Source of the DNA: Taenia hydatigena | Lineage: Eukaryota > Platyhelminthes > Cestoda > Cyclophyllidea > Taeniidae | Assembly: GCA_036345935.2 (NCBI GenBank) | Contig: JADWOT020000004.1 | Coordinates: 16,857,423-16,921,422, forward strand | Length of the DNA: 64,000 nt | Reading direction: 5' to 3' | Shown: piece after piece, positions 35,432-49,126 of the stretch | Numbering within the stretch: the stretch's first letter is position 1 | How the letters are laid out: every line of letters starts with the position of its first letter | Made by a program: the position numbers and the translations under genes | The notes under the pieces: model-generated | The model's database searches: none | What the model saw: the letters and a program-made list of their open reading frames with translations, nothing else | Told to the model about the DNA's origin: nothing

Positions 35432-36589
35432 GTCACATGTTTGACGTACATTATTGGAAGAATTAGTAGAATATTTCTTAATCTTGGCTTTAGCTAAATA
35501 ACTTTTAGAAAGATAAATCTGGAGCTTAATTCGCCGCTTTGATTAACAAAAAATCTGCCCATTTTAGAAGAGAGAAATGAATTTCAAATGCGGTATTTTG
35601 TGGTTGGGAAGAGGGGTCGAAAGCTAGCTGACAGGGCCTGCCTCAAAGGAACTGTAGCTATCACAGACCATATGATTCATTATTTCATTATTGCAACTAT
35701 ATTCTTTTAGCGATTCAGGTACGTATCAGTGAATTATAAATGAGGAGGGAAGATCTGTTCGTCACATATTTGTGACGTTGATGGTGGTCAGGTCAAGCAC
35801 GAAAAAAGGGCAATATTTTACTAAGTTTTTGGTGATTTTACCAATCAAGCTAAAAGTTTTAAAGATATTTTAGTTAGTTTTTAAAATACATGCAGGAATT
35901 TTTAAAAAGTAGGCAAGACAATCTCTTCGTCACATATGTGTGACACGAGCAGCAGTCGTGTCAATCTTTGAATAACAAATGATTAGTTAATCATCCAATA
36001 TTTTAGCTCTTTAGCTTAAAAATCCTGTAATTGCTCACCCTGTTCTTAGGTTACATGTATTTTACTTAGATACACAAGGAATAAAGCTCTCAGGCATATT
36101 CGTGTAATGTCAATGGCGATTGTCAAGCAAAGAATGAAAAGTAAACTTAGGCTTATTTCCTTTTATCCTCACGTACTTTCGGTTAAAGCTACTACAATTG
36201 TCTTCTACTTTCCATTTTAATAGAATATCTGAAAAAAATGGGAAAGAGGGGCAGAAAACCTACTCGTCACCTATGTGTGACGTTAGTAAAAAATGCACTA
36301 TTAAGTAAAATTCAAACGTACTTGACTATTTCAACATAATTTTATCCCTGACTTGCTTTTGTGCATGCCATATAATCGTGATTTAGGAAATTGGACGAAA
36401 GTTCTCGACCTTTATACATACACGACGATGGTAGCGGCTGTTTAAAGGACAGAAAGTTGGGTGTCAGATCAAACCCCCTAAATTTTAAAAGCTTTATAAC
36501 AGCTAACTTGCTTATGGTTTACTTTTGTTAGTTATCTACTTGTAGGTATGACTGTAAGGAAAAATCCCTTCGTCACACATATGTGTCGC
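35432..36589. repeat. Diverged tandem array, ~165-base period, palindromic core
   Basis: Clear cores: GTCACATGTTTGAC (35432), GTCACATATTTGTGAC (35761), GTCACATATGTGTGAC (35929), GTCACCTATGTGTGAC (36266) and GTCACACATATGTGTCGC (36572). Degraded cores lie midway at about 35597, 36090 and 36405. Spacings are 329, 168, 337 and 306 bases, i.e. multiples of about 150-168. Flanks after some cores also match (for example TTGATGGTGGTCAGGTCAAG at 35778 and CAATGGCGATTGTCAAGC near 36111) but are much more diverged than the core. No coding potential. Confidence 0.75.
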
Positions 36590-37199
36590 TGCTCGTCCAT
36601 TCACTTTTAGGGTAACACCTACATGCTACTTCAAATTGTCCTTGAAGCTACGTCTCACAAACGCTTAACTACAATGCTTGAAAAGTTTATCAAATTAGGA
36701 AATGAATAACGATGTCCTACTAGCGCGTTACCAGATGCCAAATCACTGCCTTATTGGACATCTCCCCAATTTTTTAACCGCCATTTGAGTTTAACAACGC
36801 CGTGACATCTAAAGTTGTACTCAAATCTTCGTGGTCGCTTGACCTGGGCTCCAGCGCTTTCACCGATTTGGCGAACATCAACTCCCTTGAGCAATGCTTT
36901 AACTCGTCGGAGCGATATTTGTCACAGCAGGATAAAAAGTTTTTGGATTTCATTTTAAAGTAAAATGCCATTTGTATAGCAAAGAAATTTTATGATTTGA
37001 TATTCAGTTCCACACTTTATGCTACCAATTGATAGTTCCTCTTAAGGTTGGGGTAATCCTTGTTTTGTGACCATCGTTTCAGCCCGTCAATTTTACAAAC
37101 GTAGAGTTTCTATAGGTCTCCACAATTTCTCGAGAAAACAGTACTAAAACGGCATTTCGATGATCAGAAAATGAATTTGGCTTTGAATGGCAGCATTTC

Positions 37200-37266
37200 C
37201 GGATGAGGGGAAGGGGAAGGGGGAGGGGGACGGGGAGGAGGAGGAGTAAGAGGAGGAGGAGGAGCT
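37200..37266. repeat. (GGA)n-rich purine tract
   Basis: Nearly pure purine sequence of GGGGA and GGA units. It could form triplex or other unusual DNA structure; no gene is near it. Confidence 0.85.
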
Positions 37267-40200
37267 CAGAGATAATCCAGCCGCAACTAAAAAAGTTTTT
37301 TTTAACAATATTTGCATTTATTAATCAGGATGACGGGTGGGTTAAGTAAAGCTTCGAATAATTGCCAAGTTCGCATTTCGAAGGTGTACTTCCTTAACTA
37401 CCAACTTCACAGCCTAAAACACCCGTCTGCACAAAACCCTTCTTCTCCGACCACTGAGTGAGTGGATTGCCCGCGCAGTATTTTTTCTCAAAAACTTTTA
37501 TTTAATTTAAAAGATATTTATATAATTGAGCAGAAAATAGAGGATACGCAATTAAATTAGCTCTATCCAGACCACGACCAGATGTAAGGTAATCGACCCT
37601 TTCCCCTTCCCCCTCCTCAGACGTGGGAAAGAAAGGGGCCAGCGACCACCCTTCTTCGCTCGTCGCCTACCCTTTAGTTAATCCACAACCGTGAATTATT
37701 TAGCCAACACTGCACCTCTGATGTACCGCTCAACGCAAGGCTATTTTATTTCCTACCGCACTTTCAAGTGCGTGCGCTATTTAGTCTCAAGCCTGTAGGG
37801 CTATTTTGACTCGATGACAGACGGAGCGGCACACCCTGGCAAAGCAAACCTATTTTTTGTTTTCAATCAAGTCACCCATCGATGTTCAAAACCCCATGAT
37901 GATGTGTGTTTTCAAGCAGTGTTGTTTCGATTAAAGTAAACATCAAGCTACATTTCTCCGTAGTTATCCAGTCTCCGTCACATTTTGCATTTGACAGCTT
38001 CCACGCATTCAAACATCACAAAGGTTTATAAGGCCGCCAAGCTATTAGTATTTGCAGATAAAAGAACGAAGTGTAAGGGGACCCATTGAAAGCGTAGAAA
38101 TCTAAAAGAGGTGAGAATTTGTCGAGCTTGAAAGACAGTCAATGAGTCAGTGACTTGCAATCACGAATGATTTCTGGCAAAGGCAATCACACGGACCAAA
38201 GCTTATGTGCGTCATTTCTTTTGTTTATGTGTCAGAGTGCGAGAGAGAGAGAGTCGGCCTTTCTTCCGATTAGATGTTTACAGAGAGAGACGACGCCTTA
38301 GTGGGCAGAGGCACGCTCTGGCTAAACCCACACGTTCGACTAAAAGCTGAATGTCAATCGCAAGCTTGGTGCTTATTGCCATGACTACAGGGGCTTTAGT
38401 CTGCCGGCATGGTTGGGAAGCTGGAAAATTTGGACGTTAATCCATTGCCATCTAAATTGACCTGGTTTTTCACACTCCCGAGGCGGCAATATATTTTTGG
38501 CCACCACGATCAGCATTCCAGCCTTCTAACATCAATTAATCTTAAAAGTGTTTGCAAACAGATTAAATGAAAAGTAGGAAAGCTTGCCATTCCCGCTCAT
38601 TGAACTATCTACTTAAATAATGTAAGTAGCCACCTGGGACTAGCGGATCATACGTAGTGTTGTGGGTCAAACCCATTTTAGAAAATTAAATTAACCCCAG
38701 GATCAAAAAATCTGATTTTGTGGACGAAGTCACTACTCAGTGATGATCTAGAAGACGAAGTTTTTTAAACTATGTGAAATAGCTGGAGGCAATGATGTTG
38801 GAAAATCATAGCTAATCGTTGTGAACAGCACATAGATTGTTCAAAATTGTCCTATGTGCAAAATAAATTGGCTTTTTTAACCCAAAAGGTAAATTTTAAC
38901 AAAGCAATTAACCTTTCACCCTTTAAAAAGAACTGCGTGCCTTTTTTGCGATCTGAAGGATTTCTATCGAATCGTCGTTTTCATTCAAGCATTGAAGTAC
39001 AGAGAAGTCAAATTCTTGCTAAATTTAGGCCATTTTTCTGTAAAACTTCTGCTGCAGAAAAAATAGTGTTATTTAGATTGCAATTGTTAGTCTAAAATTG
39101 GAATTTAAAATTCCTACCCATAGTTTAGGGAGTAAGCTGTTCCACAAGGAATGACTGCGAGTGTGCGACATGAAAGAAAATTGGGGGATAAATTTGAGGA
39201 AAACAACATTTTAGGCAGCTCGTATTGAGCGAGCTAGTAAGTCAGCGCCGAAAGATGAGTCACTGGTCAGGGTAGTGACCATGACGGTGAACATGGTAAC
39301 CTTGACACCTTGGCTACCGACCGTAGCGCTTCTGCCCCACCTTGCCCTCTCCCCGGGGTTTCATTAAGACGGATTAAATTTGTTGTCGTGACACCTTTCA
39401 AAGCCAGACTGACCTCTACTCCGACATTTGCAGTGCAAACGATTCGTATGCTTCCGGGTGTTAGCTAAAGCCTTTGTTTATCTTCAGTCTCCGCCTTCTT
39501 TGACGTGCCGAACCGTCAGACGTGACACTACAAAAATGGTGATTTTCTAATGGGTGGATCCAGTAACAGTCAGTTAGAGATATATGCTTGGACTGACAAT
39601 AAATGAGAGGAAACAAGTTATGCTAAATTTGGATAGTAGAGCCTCAGAGAATGTCCACCAGTTGCCGCAGGTTGATAAGGGCAATGAGCGATAAGCGGGT
39701 CAGGGAACCTTCGATCGTATGTTCACATGCTCTTCCCCACGGTGCTTTCGGAGGCAAGGCAAAGCTTTCTGTTGCTCCTGTCTATGCCAGTTGCTGCGTT
39801 TAGAAGAGCTTTAAAGGAGTGTACAGGTTAGGAAGGAAAGGTTTTACTTCAGAGTAATTTAGCTCGTCATAGCCTGAGATTTTAAGGCAATTTTAACGAA
39901 GACTTCAAGAACTGCAACGCTCCAAGCGTTCATTCTACTTGGGAATCCAGGAGTGGCAGGACTTTAAGAGGAGCTCCTCTACTGCCACGTAGACAGTACT
40001 CTGGGTCAATCATTATCGGGATAGCACGAATAGTGACCTACCTACCACGCAAAAACAGGGGAAACTCTCAAAAGCCAGCATAAATTCCAATTCCAGTTCA
40101 CCGGATGTAGGGAAGGCGTAGTTCTATTTTGGAGATTATTTTGTCCACTGCTATTCCATTCTTTAAGTAGGTGGTCGTTTAAAACTTCTGTCTGCGACAC

Positions 40201-40879
40201 AGCCCTTAACACAGCCCAGGGCTTTAAAAAAGACTGGCTGAACTAGCAAGTTAGGGAGTGTTGGATACACACGAAAGAGCGCTAACTATAGTTAGCATTT
40301 AGGCTGGAGGAATTTGTGCCGTGGGTGATGGGGTGATACATAAAAGTGGGGATAAATGGGAATAAGTGGATGACACTGATAGGAGCCAGTGATATCCCAG
40401 TCCATTTAAGGCCAGCCATTTCATACCAAATGCGTTTACTGGAGTGACCAGTTTAGGCAGAAGAGGAGAATTTTACGTAATAAAAGCTTGATTTGCAATA
40501 CTACTAGATTTTAGTTGGAGGAGACAAGATAAGATTAGTTTGGACTCGTATACATGTGGCTCCCTGGAATTTTTCCTAAAGAAGATTAGAGACTACTGCT
40601 GGGTCACAAGCTGAGGTCAAAGTGCTGCAAATGCAAGAGACAGAGCTAAGCAAACATCTGAAGTGTTACGTAGTACCCCTCGACCCTTTTGATCTTTGTA
40701 CCCGAGGCTCCCCTTGATTAGCCTCCTACGTCGGTCATCACCCACAAGCCAACCGCGTCGGACATTCAAATTTGCGTGCAACAGAGACGGCATTGAACCG
40801 CAAAGCACTGAATGGGCTAGCCAGCAAGCGTGTTTGTCCATAGTCGTAGGATTACTGATTTCAACGCAGTGACACTCAA

Positions 40880-41145
40880 AGTGGGTCGGGACTCAAAATG
40901 GCTTCGTAGAGGTCAGTTTTGCATCTGACCAATTGTAGGGAGTGGAGGAGGGATCGTGTATTAACTAGATTGACTTCCCCACCCAAATGTCGTAGAGCCC
41001 CTCAACGACTTTTACAAATGGATCCCGATTATTCTCACTTTAGTGTTTAACAGTAATCCTGTAGAACACGGGGGTGGAGTAGTTGTTAAAAGTTAGCGTC
41101 ATTTTCAATCCTACCTTCTGGGGTAGCCACAGATTCTCCCATCCC
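40880..41145 (+). repeat. Dispersed repeat family A, copy 5
   Basis: GAGTGGAGGAGGGATCGTG, TTGACTTCCCCACCCAAATG, CGACTTTTACAAATGGATC and GGGTAGCCACAGATTCTCCC follow the same order as the 10.6 kb copy. Confidence 0.65.
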
Positions 41146-42257
41146 TAGCCTATGCCCTTTTCCCTCCTCCAAGTAGGTAATGGTCTTTTGAAATGGAGCT
41201 GCCTTTAAGCTACCATTAACATAGCGCCTCGAATCCTCCGTGGAGTTGGAAGAAGGCAAAATACAAGAGAGGAAAGTCTGAATAGCTGCAGACATGGCCC
41301 GGAGGCTAAGTTGCTAAGCGAAAGCATAAGGGCGGAGCCCTAACCATCCATGTGTCTAAAACGAAGAGTTTGACATTTTGCTCAATGATTACACTAGCCT
41401 AACTTATAGCGGGATATTTACTGATTCATCAGCAGAGTAGCTAATCGCCAGCTAGCTTTTTCCTGAGACGGCGAATCACGGGCACTGCAAAAATCCCTCC
41501 TCAACTAATTCCGATTTGGAGCTGAAAAGTCACCTCACCTAAGAGAATCACGAAAGGCGTGCGCTACATAAGCTTTGCCTTTAAACTCGAATAGAGTCGT
41601 GAAGTTTTGCCTAGAAAATTTTAGTGAATAAATCTTAAGAGCACAATATATTAATAAAATTGGGATGAATGTCCCCTCGAACCGACCGGACAAAGTGATT
41701 GAAACCAAAACTGGCATTCTAAGGAACGGATACAAAATGGTTTGCATTTAAAATAGCAAAATTTTGGTAAGGAGGAAGAATATTGGCGAAATATTTACCC
41801 ACGGCGTCAATAGGAAATGCATAATTCTTAGTTATTAAGATTTGAAAAGAGATTAGAACAGTAATGGACGAAAAGTATTTTTGGTATCTTCTTTTACAAC
41901 CTCATAGAGCCTTTTTTGTAGACCTACTCCACTGCATCTTATATTACTTAATTTGGGTTTGAGTAGCATCTATCATCGTAGCCCATCGCTAAACTAGAGA
42001 GAACACTCGTTAGAACCAGCGCAGCTCTCTTAATAGGTTAAGTGTTTTCCATGTTCGAATACATTGTCTCAGTCTATAGAGAACAATCGAAAGGCAGGTT
42101 CCGACTAAAGACGATGAGTACAATTTTAAGCACTGAAAATTTTATTTATGTCGCTCAAAAAGAATAATTCTATCTCTTCGTAAAAATGTTCACCTATTTG
42201 AGTGATTTTTATGCTTGAAATGACACAGAGCTAGGTGAAATTTTTTAGAGATCCTAC

Positions 42258-42273
42258 GTCACATATGTGTGAC
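42258..42273. repeat. Isolated copy of the GTCACATATGTGTGAC palindrome
   Basis: Identical to the core at 35929 in the tandem array, about 6.3 kb away. The flanks do not obviously match the array unit. Confidence 0.8.
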
Positions 42274-43629
42274 AAGTCATTCATTTGTGCGCCAGTACAA
42301 ATCGAGCGTCTCGAACAGATTGACTGGATTTGAAAAAAATGACATAATTACAAACTGACATTGCCTGAGGAGAGCAGTTATGTTTCTCTATTCTTTTTTT
42401 TTCAAAACCATCGTTAGTAAATTTGCAGAAACCAGCAAAGACGGCCATTCACCAGGGTCTCCAATTTTAGCCTTCGCACAAACATTTTTCATGTCTTTTG
42501 GAAAAAAGCCACCAACACTAAGCTGTGAGGAGTGAGAAGAAAAGGCTTTTAATAAACTATTTTCCTTTCAAGCTAGAGCACAGGACACTTGTAAAAAGGC
42601 AGTAAAGCACCACCGTAAACAAACCTCGAGGCGAAACAAAGGGAGGGAAACAGGCCAGTCTCATTACGACTATCGCCCTAGGTGGCTAGTGTTAACCAAA
42701 ACAGAGAGCGAATACACCTATTTAAAAAGGTTTCGGGAAATACAATGCAACATAGCCCATAGAGGAAAAGGGGATGGACGAGGGAAACCGGATGGTAACA
42801 ATCAGGGCAGATAAGAACCAATGAACTCTCCAGATGGGACATGTGCAACATGGTCCAGTTGGCGTATTTTCATGTTGACTTAAAAAGTCCAAGACAATTT
42901 AAATATTTTTTTGTTGGTAATAGAGCTTACCCCACTTGAATATGGGATGCAAACGCGGAAAGGCAATCAAGTGAGGCGTGGGCGTGAGAAGTGAAAGATT
43001 TCGTTATGCAATTACCTCATCTTAAGATACTACTTAATTCATTAGCTACCCCCGTGTCAGAAGCTGGAGAGAACGAGGTGAGGTGGGTCACAACCATCTT
43101 ACGACAGGGAACCAGATGACCTGGATAGACGGCAATGGGTACTAAAATAGCAAAAAAGTGGACGAAGTGCTGGAATGGGGACAGCGACGCTTTTTAACCA
43201 CTCGAGTTACCTATAAACCAGTTCCCTTCTATGGGAAAAAAGATTAAGATCCTCAATTCAGAGGTAGTGATGCACGAAACCTAACCGAATTCTGCGAGAC
43301 TGGGGTATAATCCGTATTTTCTCCACATAGCTGAAGTCAACTGACATCGCCAGCAGAGGAACTGGCGCAGAAAGAGGTAAGGAACCACACGGCTGATTTA
43401 TATTTGCCCATTTGCTTTATGAGATTGTTTGTCGCCCTTGATTACATCACTATGACGACAGTAAGAATTTAGCCGTGCCATCTGTAATAATGCGTTTCCA
43501 GGTCCTCTGGACACGCATGTGAAGGGATGAAGTCAACTTCAGAGTCACCTTGAGCGCCAGTTGAAACGATCGTCGAGGCAGACATTTACTCGTTACTCAC
43601 TCTTCTTGCATTTAAGGTTTTCATTTAGA

Positions 43630-43760
43630 TTTTGTGGGCACTTAATTCTCTGCCCTCGTAGCTTTGCAGGGCGTCATGGCCTTTGGAACCTACCACAGCC
43701 CTTGCTTCCAGCCCTTCGGTACATCAGCCCGAGTAGAATAGACCCCTATGGCTTCAGGTA
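43630..43760 (+). repeat. Dispersed repeat family B/C, partial copy
   Basis: TTTGTGGGCACTTAATTCTC, GCCCTCGTAGC and CAGGGCGTCATGGCC match the 56.0 and 9.2 kb copies block by block. Confidence 0.55.
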
Positions 43761-43959
43761 AGGCTAGGCAAGCAATGTCAGTGGCGCGAGCCTGATCCTG
43801 AAACCAACTTTCCTGATTTACCTGCCCAAATGCTAAAACGTAGTGCGTTCAGGGGATAATCTGTGAGGGCCCCTTACAGAAGACTCGAAAATGACGTCCG
43901 CCTTCAACAGCATTCTCGTTCCTGCGATCCGCAGGGAAGCTAAAAACGAGTTAAGCGGT

Positions 43960-44130
43960 CCCAGCCACATTTTTACATGGAAATGTTCGTTATTGAGTTG
44001 TTTACGATGTCTGTGTGGCATGATGATATGACACCGCCTTCACATCTCTCCTAGGAGGATAAAAATAAAAAATTGATGCGGTTGGGAAGCGTTGAAGTGA
44101 GAACAAGGTTCGATGCATTAACCCATACCG
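43960..44130 (-). repeat. Dispersed repeat family A, copy 6 (inverted, degraded)
   Basis: On the minus strand TTGTTCTCACTTCAACGC, CCCAACCGCATC and GAACATTTCCATG correspond to family A blocks at 12.6 kb. The match is weaker than for other copies. Confidence 0.45.
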
Positions 44131-46079
44131 CATTCCATCTAGCTAAGTAAGTAATATGGGCGTAATTAAGCGACAGTAGCTATAACAGCATGCATCTAAA
44201 ACGCCAGTACCTAGAGTTATAGGCTCTTTTTACAGTCCTGTCCAAACTCCCACCAAGTCGATTTTAAGTGCGCTCCAAGGGTCCATGCAGGCACGCGAAT
44301 GGGCTACAGCAGCAACAGTCATGTTTCCGGTGAGATTTGCCATTAAGATGTCGCCAAATCGGTCACTACATGACTCTAGCATAAATAACACTAGGAGAGC
44401 TAGAATACCTCCGTCGCGTGGCTCCACCACCGATTGCAACCGGGAGTATGCTCAGATCAATTTTATTTGAAATGGATGGGTCAACGACCCCTTTTTTCTT
44501 CTTCGATCCAGGGGCATACACACGGAATTCCTACCGTACTACTTGGATTTATGATTCATGGTTTTCAGTACTTCTGCGATGACCAAATTATTCACCTTAG
44601 AATGACGGTTGTGGATCTCCTCTAAGAAAACCATCCGCTAGAAGGCGCAATAAATACCTTCCGTGCTGACAATTCCGTTAGGGAATGTGAAACTTTTGCA
44701 AGTGCAGAGGGGACAAAAATAAAAAAAGGGATACCCTTATCATGCATACTGTGGGAAATAGAAGATAATTTGACGGCGATGGCTAATAAATCCTAACAGA
44801 GCCATAAATCGGGCTGCTATATAGTAACAGCATACCCTTAGGAGCAGTACATTAAATAGACACTAAAACCTCTCACTTCATTACTTCGACTTGAAAGTGC
44901 AATTTGGACAAAATTATGGCTGCTTTAAGGGAAGGCGGAGATGGAGGTGGTTGTAAAAACTGAAGAAACTGCATCAGCAAGCATTTTAAAATGCACAAAA
45001 TGAGCCAGCGCGAAATCCACTCTCCTTAAACTTAAAAACTCTGCTAAAACTTCATCAAAAGGGGATTGTTTTTCTTCGAACTCCTTTTTTTAAGAGAAAT
45101 AAATGCTCGTAATCAACCCTGCCCTGTAATTGAATTGCCCAATGCATGCAGTCGATACAGCTAGCACAATAGGAGACAATTTTGCTTCAGAAGGCAAAAA
45201 AATTATCATGATCAACTCTCGGCGAGTCTGGTTTCTTATATGCCTGCCTGAGAGTTACATTTGATGTTGCTTTTCCGTGCGCAAATGATGTAAAATTTTA
45301 TGAATTCGTAGGGGCCAATCAACAGCGCCCGATTATGTCGTGTAAATAAACGATTTCCGTTTAAAGTAATATGCGAAAATACACGGATTTAAAACGGTTA
45401 ATAAGGCATAATTATGAAGCAGATTTGATTCGCAATGAGCGTTTATGTTGTTCGCTGTAAAAAACCATCAGAAGACTTTTTTGGCAAGGCATTGTTTTTT
45501 AACCAAAGACAAACCAGCGCAAGCTTTGGATCTCTTTCTAGTGCAATAAACTAGGAAAGGTCTTCCACTTGGGAAATGAGAATGAAAGAAGTGATTTGCG
45601 TATTTAAAGAGTCGCTGAAATAGATATACTGTGCAGCTCAACTAGCGGATTTGGCGTCAATATTTGCCAATAAGCTTGGAGAAACAAATTGCTTTCCGTA
45701 AATGCAAAACAATAAAACGAACAAGTAAAAACGATAAACTGTACGTCTGAACACGGCAAAATTCAACAAATTAATTTGCTAACTTAATATATGAAGTCCA
45801 TAACTTGACCTTTACTCAATAAAAGATAGTGATGCTCAAGGTACGCCAGAAAACAGCTCTTTCATTCAAATTACCTATCGTTTTGACCACCAAGAATTAT
45901 TAGACCCGAAAAAACTTTTGGGCGAAGCATCTTACAAGGCTAAATTGCTGATTTACAATTGTAAATATAATTCGAACAGCATCAGGTGATCAGAAAGGAG
46001 TGTAGGGAGTCCCCCTTTTCCTTCTGGTCGCCATTGTTATTGGAAGTCGGAACACGTTTCGACATATTTATTATAGGAG

Positions 46080-46255
46080 AGATAGTACAGCAAAGCCTAG
46101 TACGAGAACTTAGGACGGGGAGAGATCACGCTCTTGTGAGTTGCCACGCCGCTCCGCCACCAGGTTCACATTTTTTCCCGCCCCTGGCCTTCAAAGCACA
46201 TTTAAAGAACATAAGCATTACAGGAGGACAGTTCACCAGTCTTGGCTTTTTTTGA
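46080..46255 (+). repeat. Dispersed repeat family B/C, 5' half only
   Basis: TCACGCTCTTGTGAGTTGCC, ACGCCGCTCCGCCACCAGG and AAAGCACATTTAAAGAACAT closely match the copies at 16.7 and 16.9 kb. The 89-residue frame covering it is repeat-derived. Confidence 0.75.
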
Positions 46256-49110
46256 ATCTAATTGTACCTTGTGGTATGAAAGTATCGCAAATTATTTGAT
46301 GGTTTGTTCTAAGGACCTGCTCATTGTTTCATGTTTGATGAAGGCACGTTGATACAGCTCCGGCAGCACAAAATAAGGCGCGTGCATTTAAAGTCAATAA
46401 TATTTATGCCTGCTAAATCTGCTTGTTTAGTAGCAGAAACGGTGGTACATCTTGAACTAGAACGTTGCAATTTCACTGGGGTGAAGTCTGCAGCTGTACT
46501 GACCCAGGCAATAAATGTTGACACGCACGAACAGACGCCATAACTTCCGGATTTTAAATCAATTTGAGCATGAAATCTGAAACGGAAATTGTGTTGCCCA
46601 GAGATGTTCAATTCCAATTTTAGTTACTTCACATTGGCAACTAGGTGCCAAAGAATTATTTTGACGAGAGGATTCGTCTTGTGTCATAAACATAACCGCA
46701 CAAAAAGCTCCATAGCATTTTAACAAGCCGTTTATAAACGTAAAGAAGAATGGCGGGGCTCTTCTACCCTGATGTAGAAAGAATGCTGTAAATACAACTC
46801 TTAGTTTGAACGTGGTCAAAACCCACAAAACTTAGCGCATTTTTCGTGGTTGTGAGTCATCAACTAAGAGTGAAATACGAAAGCTGATTTTTCTTATACA
46901 CGCTAAAACACATTAAAGTTTTCAATCTTTTAATATGTTTCCTATTTTGCACTACTAATATTTATATCGTGAGGGGAGCCGCTTATTTTAAAACCAAGGA
47001 ATTGCACGGAAATCCATGCTTGCCTATGTTGTTTGGTTTTTGGTCTAAAAAATATTTTTAGCAGCCAATCATTAACTTTTTAGCTTAAGAAAATTTAAGC
47101 AAAACCTACTTTTTAATCAGGGTGCGCTGGAAAATTTCTTTTTCGCAAGACGGCCAAAGAAGTAGCAAAAATTGCCCCCGTTATTTCATATCCTATAAAA
47201 TAAGCTGGAAGTTTTAACTGCTTACAAACTAAAACGGATGTTCTCTTCAAACAAATGCAAAAAAAGTCAATGTCTGCTCAAAACAGTTCACCGCTTCCGT
47301 TTTCCACGTGCTTCAACGTAGCACAGAGCTGAACAACAAAAGATCTATCGTGCAACATCTCTTTTTTAAATTTAAACCAGAACTGGGTGAAATGCATGAT
47401 GTTTTATGCAAAAAGATCACTATGTGGAGGTGGAAATGTGCGAAAATTTTGCCGGCGCCTTAGAGATGGGAAAAAGTAGTTTTACTTTTGCAAGAAGTGT
47501 AAGAAATTGAGAAACATCTATGCTGTTTAATTTAAATGCAGCCTTTTATGTCGTTAAGCCTTTTCAGATTAAATAGAAGCGACTACGAATTTAACGTATA
47601 AATAATTAATTGAGTAAACATGCACCAAATTGCGTTCGCCTTCGATGATTTAACTCAGCTTTCGTACGATGTCATTCGATGCAAGAATTCACTTTCATCT
47701 TGCAAGTCCTAGCGACAGACGTGACGGATAAAGCGGAGCGATGGTGCGTACAATCAACCACAGGGTACAATTTGATGCGCACATTTCCTAGTCTCCGCAA
47801 ACCGCATCTGCGTCCCTGCCTCTCTCTAAGTTAATGTCATTTTGTACTTTTGGATACACTTTTTGCGTTAGTGTCACCTGCACCGCTTCCAGCAGCAAAA
47901 AGTTCACAAAAGCGCACGCCGAAACACTTGCGATGGAAGGAGGATTGCGGAGGCAAAAGAGTCATATCATTTAAGGCTTATAAATAAAACGGAAGTACAT
48001 AAAATGTGGGATTTCGGTGGACTGCGATGTTTTGTCGAGCCATATTTGACCCTTCTACTTGTGGCTCTGAAGTGCACAAGTCGTTGGAGTTACAAATTCT
48101 ACCAACACACCCACCTCTTTAAAGCCGATCGGTTCGGCTAAATTTAGGCGCCATTGCCTGTATTGCAGCAAGCCTTTTAGACCAGGTAGGTGGCAACCTG
48201 ACAAAATGATACTTGAAGGCGTGAATAAATGCGCTGGAAGGGCAGTATGACTTCATTCTGTTGGAATGCCAATAGCAAAGATACCACCCACATTAAAAAA
48301 CTGCCCCTCTTGGTAATTGCTCTCCCCTACCACATCAACAAAGTCTACTTTTTCATAGCATAGGAAAATAAACCAATACCGCCCGAGAGATGTGGATTTT
48401 TTGGATCTATTTACGAGTAAAGTATCTTCATATCAGGAATACCCATTTTCATTTTACAGCCCTAAACTTAAACCAGCTATCTAAAATGAACAAAGATACA
48501 TCACATGTGAGTCGATCTCACTATAGACTTGTTTGGCGGTTATAGTGCCTCCAAACCTACATGAAGACGGACCTAAACACAATACTCCAGCGGAATGGGT
48601 GATTCAGACCTACAAAAGAGGTTGAGGCCGCCTGGCGGAGGTACAATGGCTCTCTGCAAAAACCAAAGTTTAAACAAACATTTAACGGATTACAAAGACG
48701 TCTCAGTGACTTGTTCGGACATCTCCTGAGTGAAATTTGCCTCTCCTGTGATTGATTGGATTGAAAAGTTGCGCATTTTTGATTGGTCACCAGAGTATTC
48801 CGTACTTTCTTGATTGGAAGGAAAAAAATTCAAAATATTTATCGTTTAATTTAATAAAGTGTTATGAATGCTCTAGAAAAGCTTCAATCATTCGACATGC
48901 TTGGAACTCGGGTCTCAAAGGCAGGTCGACCACAATATGATGTTCTATTGCTATAATGTGACGCCGAATGTTTGTAACTTTTCGAGAAATTTGATCCTAC
49001 TACAAAAGTAACCACAAATGAGCCAAAATCTTTTTATCTTTTTAATTGTGGACTAGTAAAAGAATGCATCCCATGGTCGCAAATCCAAGCTCAAGCGAAA
49101 AATTCGAAGT

Positions 49111-49126
49111 GTCGCATATATGTGAC
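49111..49126. repeat. Isolated variant of the palindrome (GTCGCATATATGTGAC)
   Basis: Differs at few positions from the array core and is followed by GTCGGTGG, like the GTTGATGG after the core at 35761. It lies 13 kb from the array. Confidence 0.65.

Noticed and set aside
44230..44439. Minus-strand frame with a hydrophobic run (GGILALLVLFML)
   Set aside because: The run is internal, with no splice partner or promoter, and it lies next to a degraded family A repeat.
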